A stretch of 64,000 nucleotides of DNA from Novosphingobium taihuense (GTDB taxonomy: Bacteria > Pseudomonadota > Alphaproteobacteria > Sphingomonadales > Sphingomonadaceae), in NCBI RefSeq assembly GCF_007830315.1, contig NZ_VLKJ01000004.1, forward strand, positions 1-64,000, given 5' to 3'. A program made the position numbers and the translations under genes. Under the pieces are notes generated by a model. It made no database searches, was not told the origin of the DNA, and worked only from the letters and a program-made list of their open reading frames with translations. Shown piece by piece: positions 46,079 through 54,638 of the stretch; within the stretch, counting starts at the first letter, position 1; every line of letters begins with the position of its first letter.

Positions 46079-47305
46079 ATGACCAAAGCACCAAGCCAGC
46101 TGCGAGTGATCCCGCCGCATGTTCCCGCCCATCTCGTGTTTGATTTCGATATCTATGCGGACGCGCGCGTAGGCAGCGATGTTCACCAGACCTATTCTGC
46201 CGCAATCGCCGATGCGCCGGACGTCTTTTGGGCCCCGCAGAATGGCGGACACTGGATGGTGCAGCGCATGGACGCCATATCTGCCATCGCGACGGACCCG
46301 GAACATTTCTCGGTGCGCGAGATGCAGATTCCACGCGTGCCCAATCCGCCGTTCTTCATTCCGCTCAGCCTGGATCCGCCAGAAAATCTGCCGTACCGAC
46401 GCGCCATGGCGCCGATGTTCGGCCCAGTAGCGGTAAAGGCGATGGAGCCGCGTCTGCGCGCATGGGCTGGTGAAATCATCGACGCGGCCCTGCAGAAGGG
46501 CACGTTCGACTTCATGGCCGATGTCGCCAAGGTTTTCCCCGTCAGCGTTTTCATGGAACTGATGGGCATGGATCTTTCGCGCCTGCATGAGTTCCGTGAT
46601 CTTGCCGAGCGGTTCTTTGAGAACCAGAACGATGCCGCGCAGATAGAGGCTCTGAGCGGCCAGATTCTGGGCGTCATGAAGGCGTTGATAGACGAGAAGC
46701 GCAGTACGCCGGACGACAAGCTCATGAGCCATTTCATCCAGGCAGACATGGGTGGCGGGCGCACGATGAGCGAGGACGAAATCCTGGCGATGAGCTTCGT
46801 GCTGTTCCTCGGCGGCATGGACACGGTCACCAACGTGACCGGCTTTGCCTATCAGCAACTTGCACAGATGCCCGATCTGCAGGCCCGACTCATGGCCGAC
46901 GCAGAAGGTCTCTCGGGTGCTTTCGCCGACGAGGCGGTGCGCATGTTCGGCGTGGTCAATACGCCGCGCCTCGTGGTGAAGGACATCGACCTCATGGGCG
47001 TTCCGTTCCGTGAAGGCGACATGGTATTGAACCTGCTGCCCATCGGAAGCCGTGACGATCGCAAGTTCGATCAGCCCCACGTGCTCGACATCGATCGCAA
47101 GAAGGTGGCGCACGTGACCTTTTCCACGGGCCCGCACCTTTGCATCGGCCATGTCCTCGGCCGTGCCGAGATCAAGGTGCTGACCGAGGAGTGGTTCAAG
47201 CGCGTGCAGTCGTTCAGCCTCGCGGCAGACAAGCCGCGCCCCTTCCGTACCGGCACGGTGATGGCGCTCGAGGCGCTGCCGGTTTCGGTGAACGCAGCAT
47301 CATGA
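46079..47305 (+). CDS. Cytochrome P450, P450cam-like
   Basis: This 408-residue class I P450 has an N-terminal LVFDFDIYADARVGSDVHQT and PLSLDPPENLPYRR region that recalls P450cam (CYP101) and related sphingomonad terpene hydroxylases. The I-helix has GGMDTVTN, the K-helix ExxR-type region follows, and the haem-binding FSTGPHLCIG places the Cys thiolate near 355. It should hydroxylate an unactivated C-H of a hydrophobic substrate. No ferredoxin or reductase partner is encoded in the window. Its stop overlaps the DUF35 start. Confidence 0.93.
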   Translation: MTKAPSQLRVIPPHVPAHLVFDFDIYADARVGSDVHQTYSAAIADAPDVFWAPQNGGHWMVQRMDAISAIATDPEHFSVREMQIPRVPNPPFFIPLSLDPPENLPYRRAMAPMFGPVAVKAMEPRLRAWAGEIIDAALQKGTFDFMADVAKVFPVSVFMELMGMDLSRLHEFRDLAERFFENQNDAAQIEALSGQILGVMKALIDEKRSTPDDKLMSHFIQADMGGGRTMSEDEILAMSFVLFLGGMDTVTNVTGFAYQQLAQMPDLQARLMADAEGLSGAFADEAVRMFGVVNTPRLVVKDIDLMGVPFREGDMVLNLLPIGSRDDRKFDQPHVLDIDRKKVAHVTFSTGPHLCIGHVLGRAEIKVLTEEWFKRVQSFSLAADKPRPFRTGTVMALEALPVSVNAAS

Positions 47306-47706
47306 ACCATCGCCTTGACGGCGCGGATGCGCCCTATTGGCAGAGCCTCGAAGCAGGACAGCTGCAACTGCCGCGTTGTGCGTCCTGCAGGCGCTGGCTC
47401 TGGCCTGCCGGGCACCGCTGCTCCACCTGTGGCTCGATCGGGATGGTGTGGGAGGAGAGGCCGTTGCGCGCCACGGTCTATTCGTGGACCCGCACTTGGC
47501 ATCGCTTCGCCCTGACCGAGGCGCTCGATCTGCCCTATGTCAGCATCGTCGCCGAAATTGAAGATTGCGGCATTCGCCTGATGGGCCGGATGGATGACCC
47601 TTCGCCAGATGACCCCGCCATTGGCGAGGCGGTGGTAGGTCGGATCGACAGGACCCGCGTTGGTGATGATGCCATCCCCACGATCATCTGGAGTCGCGCG
47701 GCATGA
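47302..47706 (+). CDS. DUF35 OB-fold / zinc-ribbon protein
   Basis: This 134-residue protein has a rubredoxin-like zinc ribbon (C26, C29, C40, C43: CASCRRWLWPAGHRCSTC) and an OB-fold (TVYSWTRTWHRF). DUF35 proteins bind acyl-CoA and pair with thiolase-fold enzymes; some form retro-aldolases in steroid side-chain degradation. It overlaps the P450 stop and the thiolase start by 4 bases each, so the three are tightly coupled. Confidence 0.9.
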   Translation: MNHRLDGADAPYWQSLEAGQLQLPRCASCRRWLWPAGHRCSTCGSIGMVWEERPLRATVYSWTRTWHRFALTEALDLPYVSIVAEIEDCGIRLMGRMDDPSPDDPAIGEAVVGRIDRTRVGDDAIPTIIWSRAA

Positions 47707-48872
47707 CCCATCCGCTTTACGGGACGACGGCAGTTGCCGGTGTGGGCCTCCGCCAGTTCAAGCGTGGGGCATCGCCGCTGCCAGAGCGCAGCCTTCTGGT
47801 CGAAGCAATACTCGACGCCTGCCTGGAAGCAGGATTGAATCCTGCCGAAGTGGACGGCTTCGTCTCTTATGGTGACGACAAGAACGAGCCGGTGCGGCTG
47901 ATGGGGGATCTTGGCACGCGCCGCCTTGCGTGGTCGGCTTCTGTATTCGGCGGCGGCGGCGGTGGCATTGCCGGTGCTTTCGGCCTTGCTGCCAGTGCAA
48001 TCATCAGCGGGCAGGCCAAGGCGGTCATCGTGTTCCGCGCGCTCGCCGAAGGGGCGAGCGGGCGCATGTCGGCTGCCGTGATGGCGCACCATCTCAACGA
48101 TCATCTTCTGGCCGCCGGTCTGGTGTCGCCCGCGCAAATGTGCGCGATCCGTGCACAGCGACTATTCAAGCACTACGGCGTGTCGCAATCGATCGTCGAG
48201 GATCTGGTTCGCGCCTCATACCACCATGCGCGCAACAATCCCGAGGCGGTGGGCTTCGGCCAGGACTTCGACATCGCGGCCCTGCACACGAGCCGATGGA
48301 TCGCCGAACCGTTCCGTCTGTTCGATTGCAGTCGCGAGAACGACGGTGCCGGTGCGTTGCTGCTGGTTTCGGCGGAACAGGCGCAGGACCTTGCGAAGCC
48401 GCCCGTCTACCTTCTGGGCTGCGCGCAGGGGACTGAAGCAGGCTGGGGCGATCTGCTGGAGAACGATGCGGACGACCTATACGCCACGGGCGGCTTCCGG
48501 CCCGTGGCGCGCGATCTCTATCGGCAGACCGGCCTCTCGCCTGCCGACATCGATTGTGTTCAGCTCTACGAGAACTTCGATGCGCAGGGCGTGATGTCGC
48601 TTATCGACCATGGCTTCTGCACTTATGAGAACGCAGCCGAAGTGATCCGCTTTGACAACCTGATTGCGCAGGGCGGGAAGCTTCCGGTGAATACCGCAGG
48701 TGGCAATCTCGCGCAGGGCTTCATTCACGGTATTGGCCTGCCCATCGAAGCCGTGCGCCAGCTGCGGGGAGAAAGCGCCAATCCTGTTTCTGGTGCGCGA
48801 ACCTGTCTTCTCGCCGGCGGACCGGGAGCCCCGACAGTGAGTTCGGCTATCTTTGCAAACAAGGTGTTATAG
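47703..48872 (+). CDS. Thiolase-like lipid-transfer protein (possible aldolase)
   Basis: This 389-residue protein has the thiolase fold of the SCP-X/Ltp2 group (AILDACLEAGLNPAEVDGFV, GGGGGGIAGAFGLAASAI, CVQLYENFDAQGVMSLIDHG). Most members with a DUF35 partner split or rearrange acyl-CoA; Ltp2-type ones remove a side chain by retro-aldol cleavage. It is the last gene of the operon. Whether it is a true thiolase or an aldolase cannot be decided from sequence alone. Confidence 0.88.
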   Translation: MTHPLYGTTAVAGVGLRQFKRGASPLPERSLLVEAILDACLEAGLNPAEVDGFVSYGDDKNEPVRLMGDLGTRRLAWSASVFGGGGGGIAGAFGLAASAIISGQAKAVIVFRALAEGASGRMSAAVMAHHLNDHLLAAGLVSPAQMCAIRAQRLFKHYGVSQSIVEDLVRASYHHARNNPEAVGFGQDFDIAALHTSRWIAEPFRLFDCSRENDGAGALLLVSAEQAQDLAKPPVYLLGCAQGTEAGWGDLLENDADDLYATGGFRPVARDLYRQTGLSPADIDCVQLYENFDAQGVMSLIDHGFCTYENAAEVIRFDNLIAQGGKLPVNTAGGNLAQGFIHGIGLPIEAVRQLRGESANPVSGARTCLLAGGPGAPTVSSAIFANKVL

Positions 48873-48877
48873 GGCGA

Positions 48878-48909
48878 GGGGGCTGGGTCCGGTTGGGATA
48901 TCAGCCCCC
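48878..48909. terminator. Bidirectional hairpin, thiolase / aldehyde dehydrogenase
   Basis: GGGGGCTG and CAGCCCCC form an 8-bp stem, with a GCGA / TCGC extension around a bulge. It lies between two convergent genes. No strong U-tract is present. Confidence 0.55.
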
Positions 48910-48918
48910 ATCGCACTT

Positions 48919-50415
48919 TCAGCCGACCTGCAGGCAGGTCGGCACGCGCGGCAGGAACACGCTCTTCGTCTCGCAGAATGCTTCCAGCCCTTCCACGCCA
49001 CCCTCGCGGCCGACGCCGGACTTCTTGAAGCCACCGAATGGGTGGGTTAGGTCGAACTCGCGCCCGTTCTGGGTAAAGGTCCCGGTACGGATCGCGCGGG
49101 CGATGGCATAGGCGCGGTCGGTGTCCTGCGTATATACCCCGCCGGAAAGGCCGAACTCGCTGGCATTGGCGATGGCGATGGCTTCCTCCTCGCTGGCATA
49201 AGGGATCACCGCAGTAACCGGGCCGAAGATTTCTTCCTGTGCGATCGTCATGGAGTTCGAGGCATCGGCAAAAACGGTCGGCTCGATGAAATAGCCGCGT
49301 CGCATCCCTGCCGGACGCCCACCTCCGGTTGCAATGCGCGCTCCTTCGGCTCGTCCGCGTTCGATGTAGGAAAACACCTTGTCACGATGTCGCTCCATGG
49401 CGAGCGGCCCCATCATCGTCGCGGTGTCCTCAGGATCGCCCACGGTCACTGCCTGCATCGCGGATGCCAGACTCTCGACGTAGGCATCATAGCGCGCGCG
49501 GGGGACGAGGATGCGGCTGAAGTTGATGCAGGCCTGCCCGCAGAGCATCGTGACGAGCGGCGCAAGTGCCGGGCCGAGCTCTGCGGGATCATAGTCATCA
49601 AGCACGATGGCTGCCGACTTGCCACCGAGTTCCATCGTGTATCGTGCCATCCGGCTGGCACAGACTTGGGCGATATGAAGGCCGACTCCGGTCGATCCGG
49701 TAAAGGCCACCTTGTCGACGCCCGGGTGATGCACCAGCAAATCGGAAGCCTCGCGATCGGCGGGGAGCAGGTTGATCACGCCGGGCGGAAGGTCTGCCTC
49801 CTCAGCGGCCTCGGCCAGAACGAAAGCCTCCAAGGGGGTTTCCGGCGCGGGCTTCAGTATGACGGTGCACCCTGCAGCAAGGGCAGGCGCGAGCTTGACC
49901 AGCAACGAGGCAAGCGGTCCGTTCCACGGTGCGATCGCGGCGACTACACCTACGGCCTCGCGCACGACAACGGCGGTGTCGCAGGCGATGCCCTGCGCCG
50001 GACCGATCCGCTCGAAGGGGTAGGTCTCGGCCATCGCAGCATACATGTCGAGCAATCCGGCTGCTCCCGCGCTTGCTCCGCGAGACATCCAGACAGGAAC
50101 GCCGACCTGCGCCAGCCAGCAGCTATCTGCGGTCGTGGCGCGCCTTTGCAGAGCGGCGGACAGGCGGCGCATTGCAGCGGCGCGTTCAGATGGGGCCATG
50201 CGCGGCCACGGTCCGCGATCGAACGCGGCGCGCGCGGCTGCCACCGCACGTTCCACTTCCGCAGGGCCTGCTGCGGCGACATCGGGCAAGGCGGCTTCGG
50301 TGGCGGGGTTGACCGGGCGCAGCCGGTCCGTGCCTTCGACATCTATCCAGCGTCCGCCGATGAAAAGGCGATCAGGCTCGGCAATGCGCACGAGTTCGAC
50401 GGATGGTGCGTTCAT
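48919..50415 (-). CDS. Aldehyde dehydrogenase
   Basis: This 498-residue NAD(P)-dependent ALDH oxidises an aldehyde to an acid. The catalytic Glu is in ELGGKSAAIV, the nucleophilic Cys in CGQACINFSR and the cofactor loop in FTGSTGVGLHI. ATG 50415 has GGGAGAG close upstream; a TTG at 50427 is possible. It is divergent from the Rieske gene, with two 15-bp sites between them. It is likely to act after the GMC alcohol oxidation. Confidence 0.92.
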   Translation of the reverse strand: MNAPSVELVRIAEPDRLFIGGRWIDVEGTDRLRPVNPATEAALPDVAAAGPAEVERAVAAARAAFDRGPWPRMAPSERAAAMRRLSAALQRRATTADSCWLAQVGVPVWMSRGASAGAAGLLDMYAAMAETYPFERIGPAQGIACDTAVVVREAVGVVAAIAPWNGPLASLLVKLAPALAAGCTVILKPAPETPLEAFVLAEAAEEADLPPGVINLLPADREASDLLVHHPGVDKVAFTGSTGVGLHIAQVCASRMARYTMELGGKSAAIVLDDYDPAELGPALAPLVTMLCGQACINFSRILVPRARYDAYVESLASAMQAVTVGDPEDTATMMGPLAMERHRDKVFSYIERGRAEGARIATGGGRPAGMRRGYFIEPTVFADASNSMTIAQEEIFGPVTAVIPYASEEEAIAIANASEFGLSGGVYTQDTDRAYAIARAIRTGTFTQNGREFDLTHPFGGFKKSGVGREGGVEGLEAFCETKSVFLPRVPTCLQVG

Positions 50416-50435
50416 GATCTCTCCCAACAGATAAA

Positions 50436-50450
50436 TCTAATCAACAAAGA
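50436..50450. promoter_or_regulatory. Island operator 4: TCTAATCAACAAAGA
   Basis: This matches TCTATTGGCAATAGA at 10 of 15 positions, near the aldehyde dehydrogenase start. It pairs with operator 5 at 50483-50497. Confidence 0.4.
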
Positions 50451-50482
50451 TTTGGCATTGCGAGAGCGCTTTTGCAATAAAA

Positions 50483-50497
50483 TCTATTGGCAATAGA
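50483..50497. promoter_or_regulatory. Island operator 5: TCTATTGGCAATAGA
   Basis: A perfect palindrome (TCTATTG-G-CAATAGA, extended by A/T to 17 bp at 50482-50498) lies in the divergent promoter region. It is the best copy of the motif shared across the island. Confidence 0.7.
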
Positions 50498-50550
50498 TAT
50501 AGCCGATGTTACCCCAATCACGAATCTGGTTAGGAAGAGGATCACTCCCG

Positions 50551-51741
50551 ATGAACGCGCCCGCGAAGACCGCGGAGGCAGCCGCATTGCCTCTGGTGCA
50601 AACCTTCGACATGCTCAGCACGGGCCAGCGTGCCGCGATGCAGCGCATTGCCCGGCACGATGAGGCAGAGGTGCCGCAGATCGATTTCCAGACGCCTGCG
50701 TCGATGTTCACGTCGGCCGAACGCTTTGCCCTTGAGCAGCAGCACCTTTTCCGAGCGCGCGCCGTGCCGCTTGCGGTTTCGGCTCTTATTGCGGAAAACG
50801 GCACTGCGATGGGACATGACGCGCTCGGCATCCCGCTGATCATATCGCGCGACAAGCAGGGCCAGGCCCACGTTTTCCTCAACGCCTGCCAGCACAAAGG
50901 TGCCAAACTGCTGGAAACCTGCGAGCCGATGAAGGCAGCGCGGATGACCTGCCCTTACCACGCATGGACGTTCGGGCTGGATGGGAAACTCCTTGCGGTC
51001 GCGCGGCCTGAAACGTTCGTTGGCCTCGACAAGTCCTCGCGCAATCTCGTCGAGCTCCCTTCGCGCGAACATGGCGGCATCATCTGGGTCATGCTTGACC
51101 GCAATGCAGAGCCTGACTTTTCACCGCTGGTGCCGGAACTGGCCGAGGATCTCGAGGCGCTCGATCTTCCGCGCCTCCATGTCTATGGGCGCAAGCGGTT
51201 CGAGATTGCGGCGAACTGGAAGCTTGTGCTCGAACCCTTCCTTGAAGGCTATCACGTCCAGCGCCTACACGCGCAGACCGTGGGGCCGATGTTTGCAGAT
51301 GTTCCCAACGTGGTCGACCTGCTCGGGCCCACGATCCGTCAGATTTCGGGGAAGGCAAACTTCACGCCCGATGACCTGGCCCTGCCTGGCGAGAACATCC
51401 ACAAGACCGTGACCACGGTCTACAACATGTTCCCCAATTGCGTGGTTATAACCAGCCCCTGGTACATTTCCGTGATGCTGCTCCACCCGCGCGCTGCCGA
51501 TCACACCACCGTCGAATACCATATGCTGACCCGCAGCGTGCCGGACAATCCGAAAGCCGAGGAACTCTATGCCCGGTCTTACGAGATGGTCCTCAACGTC
51601 TTTGGCAACGAGGACTTCCGCGCAGCCGAAATCAGTCATGCCGGGCTTGCAACCGGTGCACTCGACACTTGCGTCTATTCCGGCCTCGAAGCGTCGATCG
51701 CTACCTATTACGGCGTTCTCGATGGTTTTATGCCAGGCTGA
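50551..51741 (+). CDS. Rieske non-haem iron oxygenase, alpha subunit
   Basis: This 396-residue oxygenase has the Rieske [2Fe-2S] ligands C113, H115, C134 and H137 (NACQHKG ... TCPYHAW). The mononuclear iron site is in NWKLVLEPFLEGYHVQRLH, plus an Asp near the C-terminus. It should dihydroxylate or monooxygenate an aromatic or alicyclic ring. No beta subunit, ferredoxin or reductase is adjacent. ATG 50551 follows an AGAGGA; the longer frame from 50506 is rejected. Confidence 0.92.
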   Translation: MNAPAKTAEAAALPLVQTFDMLSTGQRAAMQRIARHDEAEVPQIDFQTPASMFTSAERFALEQQHLFRARAVPLAVSALIAENGTAMGHDALGIPLIISRDKQGQAHVFLNACQHKGAKLLETCEPMKAARMTCPYHAWTFGLDGKLLAVARPETFVGLDKSSRNLVELPSREHGGIIWVMLDRNAEPDFSPLVPELAEDLEALDLPRLHVYGRKRFEIAANWKLVLEPFLEGYHVQRLHAQTVGPMFADVPNVVDLLGPTIRQISGKANFTPDDLALPGENIHKTVTTVYNMFPNCVVITSPWYISVMLLHPRAADHTTVEYHMLTRSVPDNPKAEELYARSYEMVLNVFGNEDFRAAEISHAGLATGALDTCVYSGLEASIATYYGVLDGFMPG

Positions 51742-51774
51742 CGCCTACGTGAGGCAGATGTATCGGCGCGTGCG

Positions 51775-54006
51775 ATGAACAACAATCAGGTCGAGCGCCC
51801 GCTGCAGGGCATCCGCGTTTTCGAGACGGTCACTGGTCCGCTTGCGGCAATCGGTCGGCATCTTGCGGATCTTGGTGCCCGCGTGGATCGCTTTGGCGAG
51901 GCGGAGAGTGCCTCGTCGGGCTCCGCCATTGCGGCGGCGCGACAGGCGCATGTCGTGATCGTCTCCGCCGCCCACTGGCCCGATCTGGCCCAGGTGCGCG
52001 AAGATCGTCCTGATCTCGTCTCGATGGCAGTAAGCGATTTCGGCAACGGAAACAGCTGGTCAGACTGGCAAGCCACCGGCCCGGTGCTCGATGCAATGTC
52101 GGCAATGCTCTCTCGATCGGGAATTCGTGGGCGTGCACCGCTGCTTCCTCCCGGAAACCTCGCCTACGAAAGTGCCGCAGCGCAGGCGGCCTTTGCCCTC
52201 GCCAGTGCGCTCTATCGCGCTTTAGGCAGCGGGCGGGGAGCACACTTCGATTTTTCCGCGCTCGAAGGCGCTGTGCAGGCGCTGGACCCCGGCTTTGGCA
52301 TCAACGGTAGCGCGACTTTGGGCAAGCCGGTGGGCCTGCTTGATCAGGGTCGTCCTCGTAAAGGTTTCCAGTACCCCATATTCCAATGTGCCGATGGCTA
52401 TGTCCGCATTTGCCTGCTGGCCAAGCGGCAGTGGCGCGGCATGTTTGAATGGATGGGGCGACCTGCAAAGTTCGCTGCTCCCGAATTCGATGCGATGGCG
52501 CACCGCTACGCGTCGCCCGATCTCAACCCGGCGCTCGCCGCGTTCTTCTCAGATCGCTTGCGTGAAGACCTCGAGCGAGAAGGGCAGGCCCACGGGGTGC
52601 CAATTTCAGGTCTGCGGACGATCGCGGAATTCATCGCGTCTGACCATGCCAAGGCGCGGCAGTCGGTGGCTGAAACCACAGACGGTCGCCGCGTTCCCAA
52701 TGGAGTGCTGACGATTGACGGTGCCCGCATGGGCCCTGTCTGCGATGTTTCGGCCAGTGCGTTCGGTCCTGTGCAGGAGGTTACGTCGCCGCACCTGCCC
52801 TTCGCCGGGCTCAGAGTGCTGGACCTTGGCGTTATCGTCGTTGGGGCAGAGCAGGCACGCCTGCTGGGCGATTACGGAGCCGATGTGCTCAAGATCGAAA
52901 GCAACGCCTTTCCTGATGGCAGCCGCCAATCCTACCTCAAGCACGGCATGTCGGTCAGCTTCGGCGCGGGCCACCGCAACAAGCGCAGCGTCGGGTTGGA
53001 CCTTCGCTCCAAGAGGGGCAGGGAGCTGTTCCTCGATCTGGTCAGGCAGGCTGACATTGTGTGCTCGAACTTCAAGCCAGGCACGCTCGAGAAACTTGGC
53101 CTGGGTCGTGAAGTGCTGCGCGACGCTAATCCGCGTATAGTGCTTTCGGAAAGCTCAGCCTTCGGCGACAGCGGGCCTTGGAGTGGACGGATGGGCTATG
53201 GCCCCCTGGTGCGTGCGGCAACGGGACTGACGCTGGCCTGGCGCTACCCGGACGATCCTGAGAGCTTCAGCGATGCCATAACCGTCTATCCAGATCATGT
53301 TGCAGGGCGGATCTGCGCGCTTGGCGTGGTTGCTCTGCTGATACGACGCCTGCGTACCGGTAAGGGTGGGCTATCCTGCGTATCACAAGCCGAAGTGATG
53401 CTCGCGCATTTTGCCGAGGCCATTGAAACCGGCGAGATTGGGGGCGAGCGCGATGCGCCATGGGGTGTTTACCCCGCCAGAGGGGACGACCAGTGGCTTG
53501 TCATCACCGTCCGGTCGACAGCGGACTGGCTCGCGCTCGCCAAACTCATCGATTTTCCAGATCCTTGCCAACTTGATTCCCCAGCGGAACGCCTTTCCGC
53601 AAAGCCACGGATCGACGCCCATGTCGCTCGCTGGGTAGCGCAACACGAACCACATGCGGCAGCGCAGTTGCTGCAGGCGCAGGGCATTCCCGCTGCTCCG
53701 ATGCTGCGCCTTGCCGAACTGCCCGGTCACCCGCTTTACCGCGAACGGGGCTTCTTCCGCAGCGAAGGTCACCCGTGGATGCGCGAAACGGTCATGGGGG
53801 AAAGCTTTGTTGCCTTGAGTTTCGACATGGCGCCGCCGCCAGGGCGCCCCGCCCCACTGGCAGGGGAGCAGACTCGCGAGGCGCTTGCCGAGTGGCTAGG
53901 ACTGCACGATGCGGAGCTTGATGCTTTGCAAGCCGAGGGCGCAATAGAACTAGTCTCGCCGCATATCCTCGCAGCCGCGCGCGATCACATCGCTGGCGTG
54001 AACTGA
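51775..54006 (+). CDS. Double-length CaiB/BaiF CoA transferase
   Basis: This 743-residue protein contains two family III CoA-transferase domains in tandem, each about 370 residues. The second (from about 340) has the clearer family motifs: YGADVLKIES, GHRNKRSVGLDL, SNFKPGTLEKLGL and the Asp in YPDHVAGR. The first is more degenerate and may be structural. It should move CoA between acids without ATP. It follows the Rieske gene by 33 bases and forms an operon with it. Confidence 0.87.
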   Translation: MNNNQVERPLQGIRVFETVTGPLAAIGRHLADLGARVDRFGEAESASSGSAIAAARQAHVVIVSAAHWPDLAQVREDRPDLVSMAVSDFGNGNSWSDWQATGPVLDAMSAMLSRSGIRGRAPLLPPGNLAYESAAAQAAFALASALYRALGSGRGAHFDFSALEGAVQALDPGFGINGSATLGKPVGLLDQGRPRKGFQYPIFQCADGYVRICLLAKRQWRGMFEWMGRPAKFAAPEFDAMAHRYASPDLNPALAAFFSDRLREDLEREGQAHGVPISGLRTIAEFIASDHAKARQSVAETTDGRRVPNGVLTIDGARMGPVCDVSASAFGPVQEVTSPHLPFAGLRVLDLGVIVVGAEQARLLGDYGADVLKIESNAFPDGSRQSYLKHGMSVSFGAGHRNKRSVGLDLRSKRGRELFLDLVRQADIVCSNFKPGTLEKLGLGREVLRDANPRIVLSESSAFGDSGPWSGRMGYGPLVRAATGLTLAWRYPDDPESFSDAITVYPDHVAGRICALGVVALLIRRLRTGKGGLSCVSQAEVMLAHFAEAIETGEIGGERDAPWGVYPARGDDQWLVITVRSTADWLALAKLIDFPDPCQLDSPAERLSAKPRIDAHVARWVAQHEPHAAAQLLQAQGIPAAPMLRLAELPGHPLYRERGFFRSEGHPWMRETVMGESFVALSFDMAPPPGRPAPLAGEQTREALAEWLGLHDAELDALQAEGAIELVSPHILAAARDHIAGVN

Positions 54007-54018
54007 ACCGAAATCGGG

Positions 54019-54423
54019 TCAGCCTGCATTGCGGGGAAAGGTGGTTTGCCCGGCCGGCAGTTCTACCCATGGCATCTGTGAATCCGTCCACACGCTGATG
54101 CCTGGTTTGAATGCACCGGGATTGTCCAGCGTGCCCGCCTTGACGATGATCAGCGCAGGATTGCTGCGCGTTTCAGAAAACAGCGGTGAACCGCACGTGC
54201 TGCAGAACTTTCGCACGACGGCATTGCCAGATTCGGTGTCGGTATCTTCATAGGCTGCAGGCTCGCCCGAGACCAAAAGTGTCGCCGCTGGGAAGAGCAG
54301 GTTTACCGAAAACGCACTGCCCGATTGCCGCTGACAGTTCCGACAATGGCATTGCGCCACCGCGATCGGCTTGGCCTCGCTGGAATAGCGAATCTTGCCG
54401 CAGTTGCATCCACCTTCAATCAT
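54019..54423 (-). CDS. GFA-family zinc protein
   Basis: This 134-residue glutathione-dependent formaldehyde-activating (GFA) family protein has the zinc Cys pattern GCNCGKIRY, QCHCRNCQRQSG and FCSTCGSPLF. Family members bind zinc; true formaldehyde activation is proven for only a few. It overlaps no neighbour and is convergent with the CoA transferase gene. Confidence 0.9.
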   Translation of the reverse strand: MIEGGCNCGKIRYSSEAKPIAVAQCHCRNCQRQSGSAFSVNLLFPAATLLVSGEPAAYEDTDTESGNAVVRKFCSTCGSPLFSETRSNPALIIVKAGTLDNPGAFKPGISVWTDSQMPWVELPAGQTTFPRNAG

Positions 54424-54574
54424 CTAATTCTCTCCCGATGCATCACAGACCTGGCGCGGCCTTTGCAAGCTTCCTGCCGTCCATAGGTCGGGCGTCTGCG
54501 AAGGCGAGGTTTCCGACAGTCAACTGCATGCCGATGGCCCGAACGAAGCACGATGCCCCTTGCGTTGTCAATTA

Positions 54575-54589
54575 TCTAATGACATTCGA
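54575..54589. promoter_or_regulatory. Island operator 6: TCTAATGACATTCGA
   Basis: This keeps the frame TCTAaTG-n-CATT-n-GA of the island motif, 50 bases upstream of the second aldehyde dehydrogenase start. It matches TCTATTGGCAATAGA at 11 of 15 positions. Confidence 0.5.
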
Positions 54590-54638
54590 TATAGCGCCCT
54601 GTTGGTTTGAAAACCGGGCAAGACGGGAGAAGCCAGTG

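Noticed and set aside
44657-47152. 831-residue minus-strand open frame
   Set aside because: Antisense to the acyl-CoA ligase and P450 genes, which both have intact active-site motifs.
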